Positions 1-10,500 of a DNA stretch of 44,065 nt are shown here, in pieces. The notes under the pieces are model-generated. The model was not told the origin of the DNA. It worked only from the letters and a program-made list of their open reading frames with translations, and did not search any database. Source of the DNA: Clostridia bacterium (GTDB lineage Bacteria; Bacillota; Clostridia; Peptostreptococcales; Anaerovoracaceae); NCBI GenBank assembly GCA_024403115.1, contig JAKSSL010000007.1, forward strand, positions 1 through 44,065. The letters are read 5' to 3'. A program made the position numbers and the translations under genes. Numbering within the stretch: position 1 is the first letter of the stretch; each line of letters starts with the position of its first letter.

Positions 1-55
1 CGATTGTACCAATGTTAATATGTGGTTTGTTTCTCTCGAATTTTTCTTTTGCCAT
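1..55 (-). CDS. tuf: Elongation factor Tu, N-terminal fragment (window edge)
   Basis: Only the first 18 codons are inside the window. They read MAKEKFERNKPHINIGTI, the conserved opening of EF-Tu just before the G1 loop, so the identity is clear although the rest is missing. EF-Tu is the GTPase that brings aminoacyl-tRNA to the ribosome. A strong ribosome binding site (AAGGAGAA, 62-69) precedes the ATG. The gene follows fusA by 21 nt, the usual last position of the str operon in Firmicutes, so it is very probably co-transcribed with rpsL, rpsG and fusA. Confidence 0.95.
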   Translation of the reverse strand, partial: MAKEKFERNKPHINIGTI

Positions 56-76
56 TGTTATTTCTCCTTATTTAAA

Positions 77-2143
77 TTACTTATTAACCTTTGCTTCAAC
101 AAGTGAATCTGGTAATTTCTCGAAGTGGTCCATTTGCATTACATATGTACCACGACCTTGTGTCTTTGATCTTAAGTCTGTTGCGTAACCGAACATTTCT
201 GATAGTGGAACCATTCCGTGAATTTCTGTTACACCATTGTTCATGTCTTGGCCCTTAATCATACCTCTACGTGAGCTCATATCACCGATAACATCGCCCA
301 TGTAGTTTTCAGGTACAGTTACATCAACCTTCATAATTGGTTCTAGAAGTACTGGCTTAGCTTTCTTGCAAGCTTCCTTGAATGCCATAGTTGCGGCAAT
401 CTTGAATGCCATTTCTGATGAGTCAACTTCATGGTATGAACCATCATATAGTTCAACTCCTAGGTCAACTACTTGGAATCCAGCGATTGGACCGTTTTCC
501 ATAGCTTCTACGATACCTTCTTCAATCTTAGGGATGTATTCCTTAGGAATTGCACCACCAACGATTGAGTTCTTAAATTCGAAACCTGAACCAGCTTCTC
601 TAGGATACATCTTAATCTTAACATGACCATATTGACCTGAACCACCAGTTTGCTTCTTGTGCTTGTAGTCAACATCAGTAGCTTGAGTAATTGTTTCCTT
701 ATATGAAACTTGAGGTTGTCCAACGTTTGCTTCTACCTTAAATTCTCTAAGAAGTCTATCTACGATGATTTCAAGGTGAAGTTCACCCATACCAGCGATA
801 ATTGTTTGGCCAGTATCTTGGTTAGTGTAAGTCTTGAATGTTGGGTCTTCTTCTGCCAATTTAGCAAGTGCGATGCCCATCTTTTCTTGACCTGCCTTAG
901 TCTTTGGTTCAATAGCAATTTCAATTACTGGTTCTGGGAATTCCATTGATTCAAGAATGATTGGGTGATCTTCATCACATAGAGTATCACCTGTAGTTGT
1001 ATCCTTTAAACCAACTGCTGCTGCAATATCACCTGAGTAAACCATATCGATTTCATCTCTGTGGTTTGCGTGCATTTGTAGGATACGACCGATTCTTTCT
1101 CTCTTACCCTTGCAAGCATTTAATACGTATGAACCTGATGCTAAAGTTCCTGAATATACTCTGAAGAATGCTAGCTTACCAACGAATGGGTCTGCCATGA
1201 TCTTGAAAGCTAATGCTGCGAAAGGTTCCTTGTCGCTTGCATGTCTTTCTTCAACTTCATCTGTGTCAGGAACAACACCCTTAATAGCAGGAATATCTGT
1301 AGGAGCTGGCATGTAATCAATTACTGCATCCAACATCATTTGAACACCCTTGTTCTTGTATGCTGAACCGCAAAGCATTGGTACCATGTTTCCTGCGATA
1401 GTTTCCTTACGAATAGTCTTCTTGATTTCTTCTACTGTTAATTCTTCACCCTCAAGATACTTCATCATTAGTTCTTCATCAGTTTCAGCAACTGATTCTA
1501 ACATAGCAGCTCTGTACTCTTCTGCTTGATTCATCATATCTTCAGGAATTGATGTTATTTCGATTTCCTTACCAAGGTCATCTTTGTAAATTTCAGCTTC
1601 CATCTTAATTAAGTCAATAATTCCGACGAAAGTGTTTTCTTTGCCGATTGGTAATTGAACAGGAACTGCATTAGCCTTTAATCTGTCTCTTACCATATCT
1701 ACAACGTGATAGAAATCAGCGCCTAGAATATCCATCTTGTTAACGAAAATCATTCTAGGAACACCGTACTTTTCAGCTTGTCTCCAAACTGTTTCGGATT
1801 GTGGTTCTACACCACCCTTTGCACAAAGGACAGTTACTGCACCATCCAATACCTTTAGTGAACGTTCAACTTCAACTGTGAAGTCAACGTGTCCTGGTGT
1901 ATCGATGATGTTAATTCTTGTGTCCTTCCATTGAGCTGTTGTAGCGGCTGAAGTAATAGTAATACCACGTTCCTTTTCTTGATCCATCCAGTCCATAGTA
2001 GCGGCACCATCATGTGTTTCACCGATCTTATGTGTTTTACCTGTATAGTACAAGATTCTTTCAGTTGTAGTAGTCTTACCGGCATCGATATGAGCCATAA
2101 TACCGATATTTCTAGTATTTTCAAGCTTGAATTTTCTTGCCAT
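77..2143 (-). CDS. fusA: Elongation factor G
   Basis: A 688-residue translocation GTPase that moves tRNA and mRNA through the ribosome and helps recycle ribosomes. The GTPase motifs are intact: AHIDAGKT at residues 17-24 (G1), DTPGH at 81-85 (G3) and NKMD at 135-138 (G4). The later domains II-V match EF-G in order and length, ending in the usual domain V. It begins [20 protein letters not shown], the standard EF-G opening, with an AAGGA-type binding site upstream. It lies 39 nt after rpsG and 21 nt before tuf, the classic str operon arrangement. I see no insertion or fusion. Length and motifs suit housekeeping EF-G rather than a TetM-like ribosome protection protein. Confidence 0.98.
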   Translation of the reverse strand: MARKFKLENTRNIGIMAHIDAGKTTTTERILYYTGKTHKIGETHDGAATMDWMDQEKERGITITSAATTAQWKDTRINIIDTPGHVDFTVEVERSLKVLDGAVTVLCAKGGVEPQSETVWRQAEKYGVPRMIFVNKMDILGADFYHVVDMVRDRLKANAVPVQLPIGKENTFVGIIDLIKMEAEIYKDDLGKEIEITSIPEDMMNQAEEYRAAMLESVAETDEELMMKYLEGEELTVEEIKKTIRKETIAGNMVPMLCGSAYKNKGVQMMLDAVIDYMPAPTDIPAIKGVVPDTDEVEERHASDKEPFAALAFKIMADPFVGKLAFFRVYSGTLASGSYVLNACKGKRERIGRILQMHANHRDEIDMVYSGDIAAAVGLKDTTTGDTLCDEDHPIILESMEFPEPVIEIAIEPKTKAGQEKMGIALAKLAEEDPTFKTYTNQDTGQTIIAGMGELHLEIIVDRLLREFKVEANVGQPQVSYKETITQATDVDYKHKKQTGGSGQYGHVKIKMYPREAGSGFEFKNSIVGGAIPKEYIPKIEEGIVEAMENGPIAGFQVVDLGVELYDGSYHEVDSSEMAFKIAATMAFKEACKKAKPVLLEPIMKVDVTVPENYMGDVIGDMSSRRGMIKGQDMNNGVTEIHGMVPLSEMFGYATDLRSKTQGRGTYVMQMDHFEKLPDSLVEAKVNK

Positions 2144-2182
2144 CTATATCCTTCTTTCCGACTGTCAATAGTAAACTCATAA

Positions 2183-2653
2183 TTACCATCTGAAGTGTGC
2201 AAATGCCTTGTTAGCTTCTGCCATCTTATGAGTATCTTCCTTCTTCTTTACTGATGCACCAGTATTGTTTGCTGCATCTACTAATTCCTTAGCTAGTCTT
2301 TCAGCCATAGTTCTTTCGCCTCTAAGTCTTGTGTACTTAGTTAACCATCTTAGGCCTAAAGTTTGTCTTCTTTCTGGTCTAACTTCAATTGGAACTTGAT
2401 AGTTAGCACCACCGATTCTTCTAGCTTTAACTTCTACTGTAGGCATGATATTGTTCATTGCCTTTTCAAATACTTCCAAAGCATTTTCGCCTGTTGCTTC
2501 TTCAACCTTTGCGAATGCTGTATAAACAATGTCTTGAGCGATGCCCTTCTTACCATCTAGCATGATGCTGTTGATAAGCTTAGCAACAGGGACACTGTTG
2601 TACATTGGATCTGGAAGTACTTCTCTCTTTGGTACGTTACCTTTTCTTGGCAC
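2183..2653 (-). CDS. rpsG: Ribosomal protein S7
   Basis: A 156-residue primary 16S rRNA-binding protein that nucleates the 30S head and lines the E site. The opening [16 protein letters not shown] and the inner block [19 protein letters not shown] are diagnostic for S7, and the length is the family norm. The ATG at 2653 is preceded by a very strong binding site, GAGGAGGG (2661-2668). The gene is separated from rpsL by an unusually long, structured spacer (2654-2914). In enterobacteria S7 represses its operon by binding the rpsL-rpsG spacer, so autoregulation here is plausible but not shown. It continues into fusA after 39 nt. Confidence 0.98.
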   Translation of the reverse strand: MPRKGNVPKREVLPDPMYNSVPVAKLINSIMLDGKKGIAQDIVYTAFAKVEEATGENALEVFEKAMNNIMPTVEVKARRIGGANYQVPIEVRPERRQTLGLRWLTKYTRLRGERTMAERLAKELVDAANNTGASVKKKEDTHKMAEANKAFAHFRW

Positions 2654-2676
2654 TTCTCTTCCCTCCTCGTAATAAT

Positions 2677-2902
2677 AATCCCGATTCTGTCTTATCTAGT
2701 ACGGGATCATCCGTGTTATAACTAATTTTTGGACTATTGTCCAATCGCACTTTCTTCACCTAAAAGCCATGCCTTTAGATTACTCTTGGATCACCTGCAA
2801 TTAAGGTTCCAAGTCTTACTAACGGGGTACTCGACATAAACTCTATGCCGTGGTGCTCAATACAAGGAATCTATATCTTTGAAAAGAGCACTACTATTCC
2901 CG
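2677..2902 (-). promoter_or_regulatory. Highly structured rpsL-rpsG intercistronic RNA
   Basis: The 261-nt spacer between rpsL and rpsG has no ORF but six inverted repeats in the transcript sense. Arms or spans: 2886-2891/2853-2858 (GTGCTC/GAGCAC); 2833-2849; 2785-2790/2808-2813 (CTTGGA/TCCAAG); 2760-2778 (8 bp, ATG loop); 2729-2744 (TTGGAC, AATA loop, GTCCAA); and 2702-2708/2677-2683 (GATCCCG/CGGGATT), ending 8 nt before the rpsG binding site. A second CGGGA copy at the start of the spacer (within 2896-2902) could compete for the same CCCG arm. S7 is known to bind this spacer in E. coli. Whether this RNA binds S7 is inference. Confidence 0.55.
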
Positions 2903-2914
2903 ATTTCCTAAAAA

Positions 2915-3331
2915 CTATTTCTTCTTAGGTCTCTTTGCACCGTACTTTGAACGGCTTTGCATTCTTTCACCAACACCAGCAGTATCTAATGTACCTCTAA
3001 CGATGTGGTATCTTACACCTGGAAGGTCCCTTACTCTTCCGCCTCTTACAAGTACAACACTGTGTTCTTGTAGGTTATGTCCAATTCCTGGGATGTAAGC
3101 TGTAACTTCCATTCCGTTTGTTAGACGAACTCTGGCAACTTTTCTAAGCGCTGAGTTAGGCTTCTTAGGAGTAACAGTCTTTACTGAAGTGCAAACTCCT
3201 CTTTTTTGAGGTGAGCTAACATCTGTTTGAACTCTCTTTAATGAGTTCATTCCCTTGTTTAAAGCAGGAGCAGTTGACTTCTTAACTGCACTAGTTCTTC
3301 CTTGACGTACTAATTGATTAATAGTAGGCAT
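2915..3331 (-). CDS. rpsL: Ribosomal protein S12
   Basis: A 138-residue 30S decoding-centre protein. The signatures [11 protein letters not shown] and [17 protein letters not shown] are present, and the N-terminal extension gives the usual Gram-positive length (E. coli has 124). Lys56 matches E. coli Lys43. Arg101, in [13 protein letters not shown], sits where nearly all S12 proteins have Lys88; the codon at 3029-3031 reads AGG. K88R is a known streptomycin-resistance substitution, so this organism may be intrinsically resistant. The gene starts a new transcription unit: a terminator behind rpoC (3441-3471) and a good promoter (3401-3429) lie directly upstream. The ATG at 3331 has a GGAGAA binding site. 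Confidence 0.98.
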   Translation of the reverse strand: MPTINQLVRQGRTSAVKKSTAPALNKGMNSLKRVQTDVSSPQKRGVCTSVKTVTPKKPNSALRKVARVRLTNGMEVTAYIPGIGHNLQEHSVVLVRGGRVRDLPGVRYHIVRGTLDTAGVGERMQSRSKYGAKRPKKK

Positions 3332-3368
3332 TCTTTTCTCCTTTCTTCAAAAATTTTGATTAATTTTA

Positions 3369-3394
3369 GTATGCGAAATTTACCGGTCGCATAC
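3369..3394 (-). promoter_or_regulatory. 5'-terminal hairpin of the rpsL transcript
   Basis: GTATGCGA (3387-3394) and TCGCATAC (3369-3376) form a perfect 8-bp stem around a 10-nt loop. The transcription start predicted from the -10 box is about 3394, so the mRNA would begin with this stem. 5'-terminal stems are known to stabilise mRNAs against RNase J and RppH-initiated decay. That role is inferred here. Confidence 0.55.
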
Positions 3395-3400
3395 GAGATT

Positions 3401-3429
3401 ATTTTACCATAGCAAAAGCCCTAAGTCAA
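3401..3429 (-). promoter_or_regulatory. Sigma-A promoter of the str operon
   Basis: On the minus strand, TTGACT (3424-3429), a 17-nt spacer and TAAAAT (3401-3406) with an extended -10 TGG. It lies between the rpoC terminator and rpsL and should drive rpsL-rpsG-fusA-tuf. Confidence 0.75.
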
Positions 3430-3440
3430 TTAAATTTTCA

Positions 3441-3471
3441 ACAAAAAATGCGCAGATACACTGCGCATTTT
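3441..3471 (-). terminator. Intrinsic terminator after rpoC
   Basis: An 11-bp perfect stem, AAAATGCGCAG/CTGCGCATTTT (3461-3471 with 3445-3455), has a 5-nt loop and, in the rpoC sense, is followed by TTTTTTGTT. It lies 11 nt past the rpoC stop and separates the rpoBC and str units. Confidence 0.85.
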
Positions 3472-3481
3472 AATGTTTAAA

Positions 3482-6400
3482 CTATAGTTCTTTGAATAAA
3501 CCAAAAGTATCATCATTTCCGCCGATTTCGTCTCTCAAATAGTCCTTAATAGCCTCTTCTGATTCGCCGTAATCAACTTCAATATTCTTGTACTTGTCTA
3601 AACCTGTTCCTGCTGGTATTAATCTACCAACAATTACATTTTCCTTCAAACCTACTAAGTGATCAGTCTTACCCTTAACAGCTACATCTGTAAGAACTCT
3701 TGTAGTTTCTTGGAATGATGCTGCTGATAAGAATGATTCGCTGGATACTGCGGCCTTAGTAATTCCTTGAAGAATTGGCTTAAATACAGCTGGTTCCTTG
3801 CCTTCTGCAACGGCCTTTGCGTTAGCTTCAAGAGCTTCCTTCTTGCTGTAAATAGTATTTGGAAGTAACAATGTATCTCCGCTTTCTAATACTTCTACCT
3901 TCAAAAGCATTTGGCTAACGATAGCTTCAATGTGCTTGTCATTGATGTCTACACCTTGGCCCTTGTATACGCTTTGAACCTCGTTAACGATATATTCATA
4001 AGCTGCATCTGTGCCAGCATATTCCATGATATCCTTTGGACATAGGTTGCCTTCTGTCATGTTTTGACCAGCGATAACCTTGTCGCCAACATTTACAAAG
4101 ATACCAAGTCTTGCTTTTACATCATATGTATCGTTGCTGCCATCCTCAGCTTCAACGATAATAGTCTTTCTGCCAGTCTTTTCGTCTTCGTTAATTTCCT
4201 TAACAATACCATCGTTCTTAACGATAACGCCTAATTGCTTAGGTTCTCTAGCTTCAAACAATTCTTCAACTCTTGGAAGACCTCCTGTGATGTCTCCGCC
4301 TGCTCCAGCTACACCACCGGTATGGAATGTTCTCATTGTTAATTGAGTACCTGGTTCACCGATTGATTGAGCGGCGATAATACCAACAGCTTCGCCAACA
4401 CTAATGTGTCCGCCTGTTGCAAGGTCTCTACCATAACACTTAGCACATACTCCATGTTCAGAGTTGCACTTAAGAATTGATCTAATCTTAACGCTTTCAA
4501 TTCCAGCCTTTTCAACTGCTGCAGCTTCTGCCTTTGAAATTTCTTCGCCAGCCTTAACAATAACTTCTCCAGTCTTTGGATCGATTATGTCATCGCATGA
4601 TGTTCTGCCTGAAATTCTTTCGCTAAGCTTTTCAATAGCTTCTGTAGGTCCTGGAATTTCCTTAACAACGATTCCTTCTGTGCTTCCACAATCCTCTTCA
4701 GTGATGATTACATTGTGTGATACATCAACCAAACGTCTTGTCAAATATCCAGAGTCGGCTGTTCTTAGGGCAGTATCTGTAAGTCCCTTTCTTGCACCGT
4801 TGGAAGAAATGAAGTATTCCAAAATACTCATACCTTGTCTGAAGTTTGATTTTACTGGAACTTCTACAGTCTTACCTGATGCGGAACCGAAAGTACCTCT
4901 CATACCTGATACTTGCTTGATTTGGTCCTTATTACCTCTGGCTCCTGATGTTGCCATGATTGAAAGGTTATTGTCTGCAGCCATGCATTCCATAACTGCG
5001 TCTGCAACCTTGTTTGTTGCTTGGTTCCAAATTTCACAAGTTTGAACGTATCTTTCTTCGTCTGTTAATAGACCCATTTCAAAGTATTGGTCTAATTGTG
5101 CAACTTGTAAATCTGCATCTGCAATGATTGTTGCTCTTTCTTCTGGTACTTCCATATCTGAAATACCGATAGTGTATGATGCAAGAGTTGAGTAGTGATA
5201 GCCTGTATCCTTGATATAGTCTAACAACTCTGCAGTCTTCTTATTTCCATATCTATCGAAGCATTTTGCAACGATTTGAGCAAGTTTCTTCTTGTTGCAC
5301 AAGAAGTCAATTTCAAGCTTGTATGGATCTTTTTCTCTATCAACGAATCCTAAATCTTGAGGAATTCCTTGGTTAAAGATAAATCTACCAACTGTTGATT
5401 GAACTAATTGACCTCTCTTGTCGTTTTCATCAAGATATCTACGAACCTTTACTAAAGCATGCATCGAAACGGCTCCAGTTTGGTATGCCATTAACATTTC
5501 TGCTTCGTCAGCGAATACCTTACCGTCACCCTTTTCAGGACATCTTTCAGCCTTAGATGCAAGTTCTTTCTTGTAGTCAATCTTGCTATTTTCAAGTACT
5601 GCCTTAGCAGCTTTTAGATAATCTCCATCCTTGGCTTCCTTCGCAACGTCCATTACAAAAGCGCCAACATAGTATACTACCTTAGGGCTGATGCTTTCAG
5701 GAAGTCCAAGTTTTGTTAGGCTAAATCCGAACAATTCCTTAACAGTCATAGCAGGGTCTAGCTTTAATTCATCTGATACCTTAGTCTTCTTGTCAGCATT
5801 CGCAACTAATTCGCCTAAAGTCATATCGTTTAATTGAATGAATTCATCGAATTCGTCCAATGCTTTAATGTCAACTTCCTTGCCATTTCTTACGCCCTTA
5901 GTCATGCAGTAACCTGGCATTGTTAGGTAGTAAGCGCCTAGGATCATGTCTTGTGATGGTTCTGTAATAGGAGAACCGTCCTTAGGTGCAAGAATGTTGT
6001 TAATTGAAAGCATTAAGAATCTTGCCTCTGCTTGTGCTTCTGGTGAAAGTGGTACGTGAACGGCCATTTGGTCACCGTCGAAGTCAGCGTTGAAAGCTGC
6101 GCAAACAAGAGGGTGAAGTTGAATTGCTTTACCATCTACTAGAACCGGTTCAAAAGCTTGAATTCCTAGTCTGTGAAGAGTAGGCGCACGGTTTAGCATT
6201 ACAGGATGGTTCTCAATTACTTCTTCAAGAATATCCCATACGCATGGGTCTTCTGCTTCAACCATATTCTTTGCAGTCTTAATATTGTTATTAGCAAAAC
6301 CTTCTTCCATTAGTCTCTTCATTACGAATGGCTTGAATAATTCAAGAGCCATCTTCTTTGGAAGACCGCATTGCCAGAATCTAAGTTCAGGTCCAACTAC

Positions 6401-7555
6401 GATTACTGAACGTCCTGAGTAGTCAACACGCTTACCTAGTAAGTTTTGTCTGAAACGACCTTGCTTACCCTTTAACATATCAGTCAAAGATCTAAGCGGC
6501 TTTGTGCCACCCATAGATGCTCTACCCTTACGATTGCTATCGATTAGGGAGTCTACAGCTTCTTGAAGCATACGCTTTTCATTTCTAACAATGATTTCAG
6601 GCGCATTGATAGCAAGAAGTTGTTTTAATCTTTCATTTCTATTAATAACTCTTCTGTATAAGTCATTTAAGTCGGAAGTAGCAAATCTACCACCTTCTAG
6701 TGGAACCATAGGTCTAAGTTCAGGTGGAATTACAGGTAGAGCTTCGAAAATCATCCACTTAGGTTCATTGTCTGATTGGATAAATTCTCTAACTACCTTT
6801 AATCTCTTAACTAGTTTTTCCTTCTTTTGTCCGCTTGTTTCATTGATTAATTCTGAATGAAGTTCAGCTTCAAGTTCTACTAGTTTTTCCTTAACTCTAT
6901 CATGCTTAGCTGCTGTTTTTTCAGGGCCATCAGCCATAGCAGCGATTTCAGCATCTCTTTCTTCAGGATCCCACCAGCATTCCAAAAGATCTCTAATGGC
7001 TTCAGCACCCATCTTAGCAGTGATCTTGTTGCCATAAGTATCCTTTAGTTCTCTGTATTGTTCTTCACTTAAGATATCCTTCTTCTTTACTGCAGGAACA
7101 TCAGCATCTACTGCTGTAACAATGTAGTTCTTGTAGTAAAGAATGTTGCCTAATTGCTTAGGTTGGAAATCTGTATCAAGAAGAACTGCCATTCTTGAAG
7201 GGTTGCCCTTGTAGTACCAGATGTGTGATACAGGAGTAGCAAGTTCAATATGGCCCATTCTTTCTCTTCTAACATCCTTAGATGTAATTTCTACGCCACA
7301 CTTTTCGCAAACTTTAACTTGATTATCTGCGTTTCTAGTTCTTTCCTTGGAATATCTACCGCAAGCACATGTGCCATCCTTAGTAGGTCCAAAGATTACT
7401 TCACAGAATAATCCACCCTTTACAGGCTTTAAAGTTCTATAGTTAATAGTTTCATGTTTTGTAACTTCACCGTATGACCATTCTCTAATCTTTTCAGGGG
7501 AAGCTAAGTTGATACGTAGATATTTAAAATTGTTCTTATCGTTTTTTCCGTTCAT
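3482..7555 (-). CDS. rpoC: RNA polymerase subunit beta'
   Basis: A 1357-residue subunit carrying the catalytic metal site and clamp. The N-terminal zinc ribbon uses C63, C65, C83 and C86. The catalytic loop NADFDGDQ is at 489-496. The second zinc site uses C956, C1030, C1037 and C1040. The bridge helix/trigger loop region ([15 protein letters not shown], about 1074-1088) lacks the enterobacterial SI3 insert. The protein is about 150-180 residues longer than typical Firmicutes RpoC. Most of the excess is a charged segment at about residues 550-677, between [11 protein letters not shown] and [17 protein letters not shown], where other Firmicutes have a short turn. It lies 18 nt behind rpoB and ends at a strong terminator. 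Confidence 0.98.
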   Translation of the reverse strand: MNGKNDKNNFKYLRINLASPEKIREWSYGEVTKHETINYRTLKPVKGGLFCEVIFGPTKDGTCACGRYSKERTRNADNQVKVCEKCGVEITSKDVRRERMGHIELATPVSHIWYYKGNPSRMAVLLDTDFQPKQLGNILYYKNYIVTAVDADVPAVKKKDILSEEQYRELKDTYGNKITAKMGAEAIRDLLECWWDPEERDAEIAAMADGPEKTAAKHDRVKEKLVELEAELHSELINETSGQKKEKLVKRLKVVREFIQSDNEPKWMIFEALPVIPPELRPMVPLEGGRFATSDLNDLYRRVINRNERLKQLLAINAPEIIVRNEKRMLQEAVDSLIDSNRKGRASMGGTKPLRSLTDMLKGKQGRFRQNLLGKRVDYSGRSVIVVGPELRFWQCGLPKKMALELFKPFVMKRLMEEGFANNNIKTAKNMVEAEDPCVWDILEEVIENHPVMLNRAPTLHRLGIQAFEPVLVDGKAIQLHPLVCAAFNADFDGDQMAVHVPLSPEAQAEARFLMLSINNILAPKDGSPITEPSQDMILGAYYLTMPGYCMTKGVRNGKEVDIKALDEFDEFIQLNDMTLGELVANADKKTKVSDELKLDPAMTVKELFGFSLTKLGLPESISPKVVYYVGAFVMDVAKEAKDGDYLKAAKAVLENSKIDYKKELASKAERCPEKGDGKVFADEAEMLMAYQTGAVSMHALVKVRRYLDENDKRGQLVQSTVGRFIFNQGIPQDLGFVDREKDPYKLEIDFLCNKKKLAQIVAKCFDRYGNKKTAELLDYIKDTGYHYSTLASYTIGISDMEVPEERATIIADADLQVAQLDQYFEMGLLTDEERYVQTCEIWNQATNKVADAVMECMAADNNLSIMATSGARGNKDQIKQVSGMRGTFGSASGKTVEVPVKSNFRQGMSILEYFISSNGARKGLTDTALRTADSGYLTRRLVDVSHNVIITEEDCGSTEGIVVKEIPGPTEAIEKLSERISGRTSCDDIIDPKTGEVIVKAGEEISKAEAAAVEKAGIESVKIRSILKCNSEHGVCAKCYGRDLATGGHISVGEAVGIIAAQSIGEPGTQLTMRTFHTGGVAGAGGDITGGLPRVEELFEAREPKQLGVIVKNDGIVKEINEDEKTGRKTIIVEAEDGSNDTYDVKARLGIFVNVGDKVIAGQNMTEGNLCPKDIMEYAGTDAAYEYIVNEVQSVYKGQGVDINDKHIEAIVSQMLLKVEVLESGDTLLLPNTIYSKKEALEANAKAVAEGKEPAVFKPILQGITKAAVSSESFLSAASFQETTRVLTDVAVKGKTDHLVGLKENVIVGRLIPAGTGLDKYKNIEVDYGESEEAIKDYLRDEIGGNDDTFGLFKEL

Positions 7556-7573
7556 CTTTATTCTCCTCCCTTA

Positions 7574-10500
7574 CTATAAATTAGCATCTTCCTCTTCAGT
7601 TACGATGTGCATATCGCTACCGAAGTCATCTTCTCTTAGGATATCCATGTCTTCGTCATCAAACATATCGTCATCACCTTGAGTAAATGCTTTTACATCT
7701 CTCTCAGGCTTCATCTTTGCATCATCAAAGATTTCTTCGTCGTTTTCATCGAAAGCTCTAATATCCAAACCAAGTGATTGCATTTCCTTCTTCAATACTT
7801 CGAAAGAAGCTGGGATTCCTGGTTTTGAAAGGTTTCCGCCCTTCGCAATTGCTTGGTAAGTTGCAGTACGTCCGTCTCTATCGTCAGACTTAACTGTTAA
7901 GATTTCTTGTAGAGTATAAGCTGCACCGTAAGCTTCCAAAGCCCATACTTCCATTTCACCAAATCTTTGGCCACCAAATTGAGCCTTACCACCTAAAGGT
8001 TGTTGAGTGATAAGTGAATAAGTACCTGTACTTCTTGCGTGAATCTTATCATCTACCAAGTGGTGAAGCTTTAACATATACATGTAACCTACTGTTACAG
8101 GATTTTCAAAATACTCACCTGTTCTACCGTCACGAAGTCTAAGTCTTCCTGTTTCAGGCATATCGCAGTCCTTTAACAAGTCGATAACATCTTGTTCGCT
8201 AGCACCATCGAATACTGGTGTAGCAACATACCATTGATCAACGCCTTCCTTTTCAGCCTTTGCTTTAGCAGCTAAGCCTAAGTGAACTTCCAATACTTGT
8301 CCAATGTTCATACGGGAAGGTACACCTAGAGGGTTAAGCATTACTTGCAATGGTGTTCCATCTTCCATAAATGGCATATCCTCTTGAGGTAAAATCTTTG
8401 ATACAACGCCCTTGTTACCGTGACGTCCTGACATCTTGTCGCCTACGTTAATCTTACGCTTTGTAGCAACGTAAACCTTTACTACCTTATCTACTCCAGG
8501 AGCTAATTGCTCTCTGTCGGCAGCATTTGTTCTATCGTATTGCTTTGTTGCAATAACAACACCAGCTTGTCCATGTGGAAGTCTAAGTGAAGTATCCTTT
8601 ACTTCCTTAACCTTTTCACCGAATACTGCTCTTAATAGCTTATCTTCTGGTGTTTCTTCAGTGTCTCCCTTTGGAGTAGTCTTACCTACAAGGTATGCTC
8701 TATTTGAAACCTTAGCACCAACGTGAATGATACCATCCTCTTGAGGATCGAATGATTTCAAATTCTTTAGAGCTTCTTCGCTCTTTCCAGGGATTTCACT
8801 TGTTATCTTTTCTGAACCAAGAGCCTTAATTTCTCTTGCTTCTGTTTCATGCTTTTCAATATGGATTGAAGTTAAAACGTCATCCATTAAAAGTCTTTCG
8901 TTAAGAACGATGGCGTCTTCGAAGTTGTATCCTTCCCAAGTCATGAAGCCTATTAATAGGTTCTTTCCTAGAGAAATTTCTCCCAAAGCAGTTGAAGGTC
9001 CGTCAGCAATAACTTCGCCCTTTTCTACCTTGTCGCCATGGTTAACGATTGGTCTTTGGTTAATGCAAGTTCCTTGGTTAGTACCTTGGAATTTCAATAG
9101 AACGTGTTCGTGTTCTTCGCCTAATTCATCAGTAACAACGATTCTGTCAGCATCAACATATGATACAACACCGCTTGCTTCTGAAAGGATAACTGCGCCG
9201 GAATCACGAGCAGCCTTTGCTTCCATGCCTGTAGCAACGATTGGTGCTTCAGTTACTAATAGAGGAACAGCTTGACGTTGCATGTTGGAACCCATCAAAG
9301 CACGCTTAGCGTCGTCCTTTTCAAGGAAAGGAATCATAGCTGAGGCTACTGATACTACTTGCTTTGGTGATACGTCCATATAATCTACTCTTTCACGAGC
9401 AACCAGTGAAATTTCACCTTCCATCTTAAGAGTAGCTTTATTAAATATTACTGATCTAGCAGCTACCTTTGCATTGATGAAGCATCCATCTGCGTCCAAA
9501 GGTTCGTTAGCTTGTGCGATTACCAATGATTCTTCGCTGTCAGCGTCTAGGTAATCAACCTTATCAGTAACTCTTGAATTTACAACATTTCCATCCTTAT
9601 CCAATACCTTTTCAACTCTTCTGTATGGAGTCTCAATGAAACCGTATTCATTTACTCTGCCATAAGCAGTAAGTGAACCGATAAGACCGATATTTGGACC
9701 TTCTGGAGTTTCAATTGGACATAATCTTCCATAGTGAGAGTGGTGAATATCACGAACTTCAAGGCCGGCTCTTTCTCTAGTCAAACCACCAGGTCCCAAA
9801 GCGGAAATTCTTCTCTTATGAGTAATTTCTGAAAGCGGATTGTTTTGGTCCATGAATTGTGAAAGTTGTGAACTTCCAAAGAATTCACGAATAGCTGATG
9901 AAACAGGTCTTACGTTTAATAATTGTTGAGGTGTCATTGATTCTTGATCTTGTACTGACATCTTTTCACGTACTGACTTTTCCATTCTAGCTAGACCGAT
10001 TCTGAATTGGTTTTGTAACAATTCGCCAACAGTCTTTAATCTACGATTTCCAAGATGGTCGATATCATCTAAGTGACCGATTTCTTGGTATAAATTCAAC
10101 AGATAGCCTACTGCTGCAAATAGGTCTGTTTCTAACAAATGCTTAGGTGAAAGAGCGAATCTGTTCTTCTTTAAAGCCTTTGCAAAAGCATCCTTATCAG
10201 CAATAGTCTCGTCAGCTAAAATTTCTTGCAATAAAGGATAGTATACCTTGTCAGCAACTCTTAATTCCTTAAGATCTTGTGCTGTAAAGCCATACTCTTC
10301 CTTAACATAATCTAAGATTTCCAAAGTATCTACGAAAGCGTTACCTACAACTCTGATAACTCCTTCAGGATTCTTAGGATCTTGAATTAGTACATATTGA
10401 GCTGGAACACGTCCTAGTAAAACAACTGAATTTTCAATAGTTCTAGCCATTTCTCTAGTAATAACTTGTCCCTTTTCAAAAACTTCGCCATCGATAGTCT

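Noticed and set aside
2654..2914. T-box or tRNA in the rpsL-rpsG spacer
   Set aside because: There is no T-box sequence (AGGGTGGNACCGCG-like) and no cloverleaf with a T-loop; the stems are short and independent.
4464..5045. A 193-codon plus-strand ORF opposite rpoC
   Set aside because: It lies wholly antisense to a conserved part of rpoC, has no ribosome binding site, and its protein resembles nothing known; it is a by-product of rpoC codon use.
9836..9890. Rifampicin-resistance changes in rpoB
   Set aside because: The pocket residues equivalent to Asp516, His526 and Ser531 are the sensitive type.
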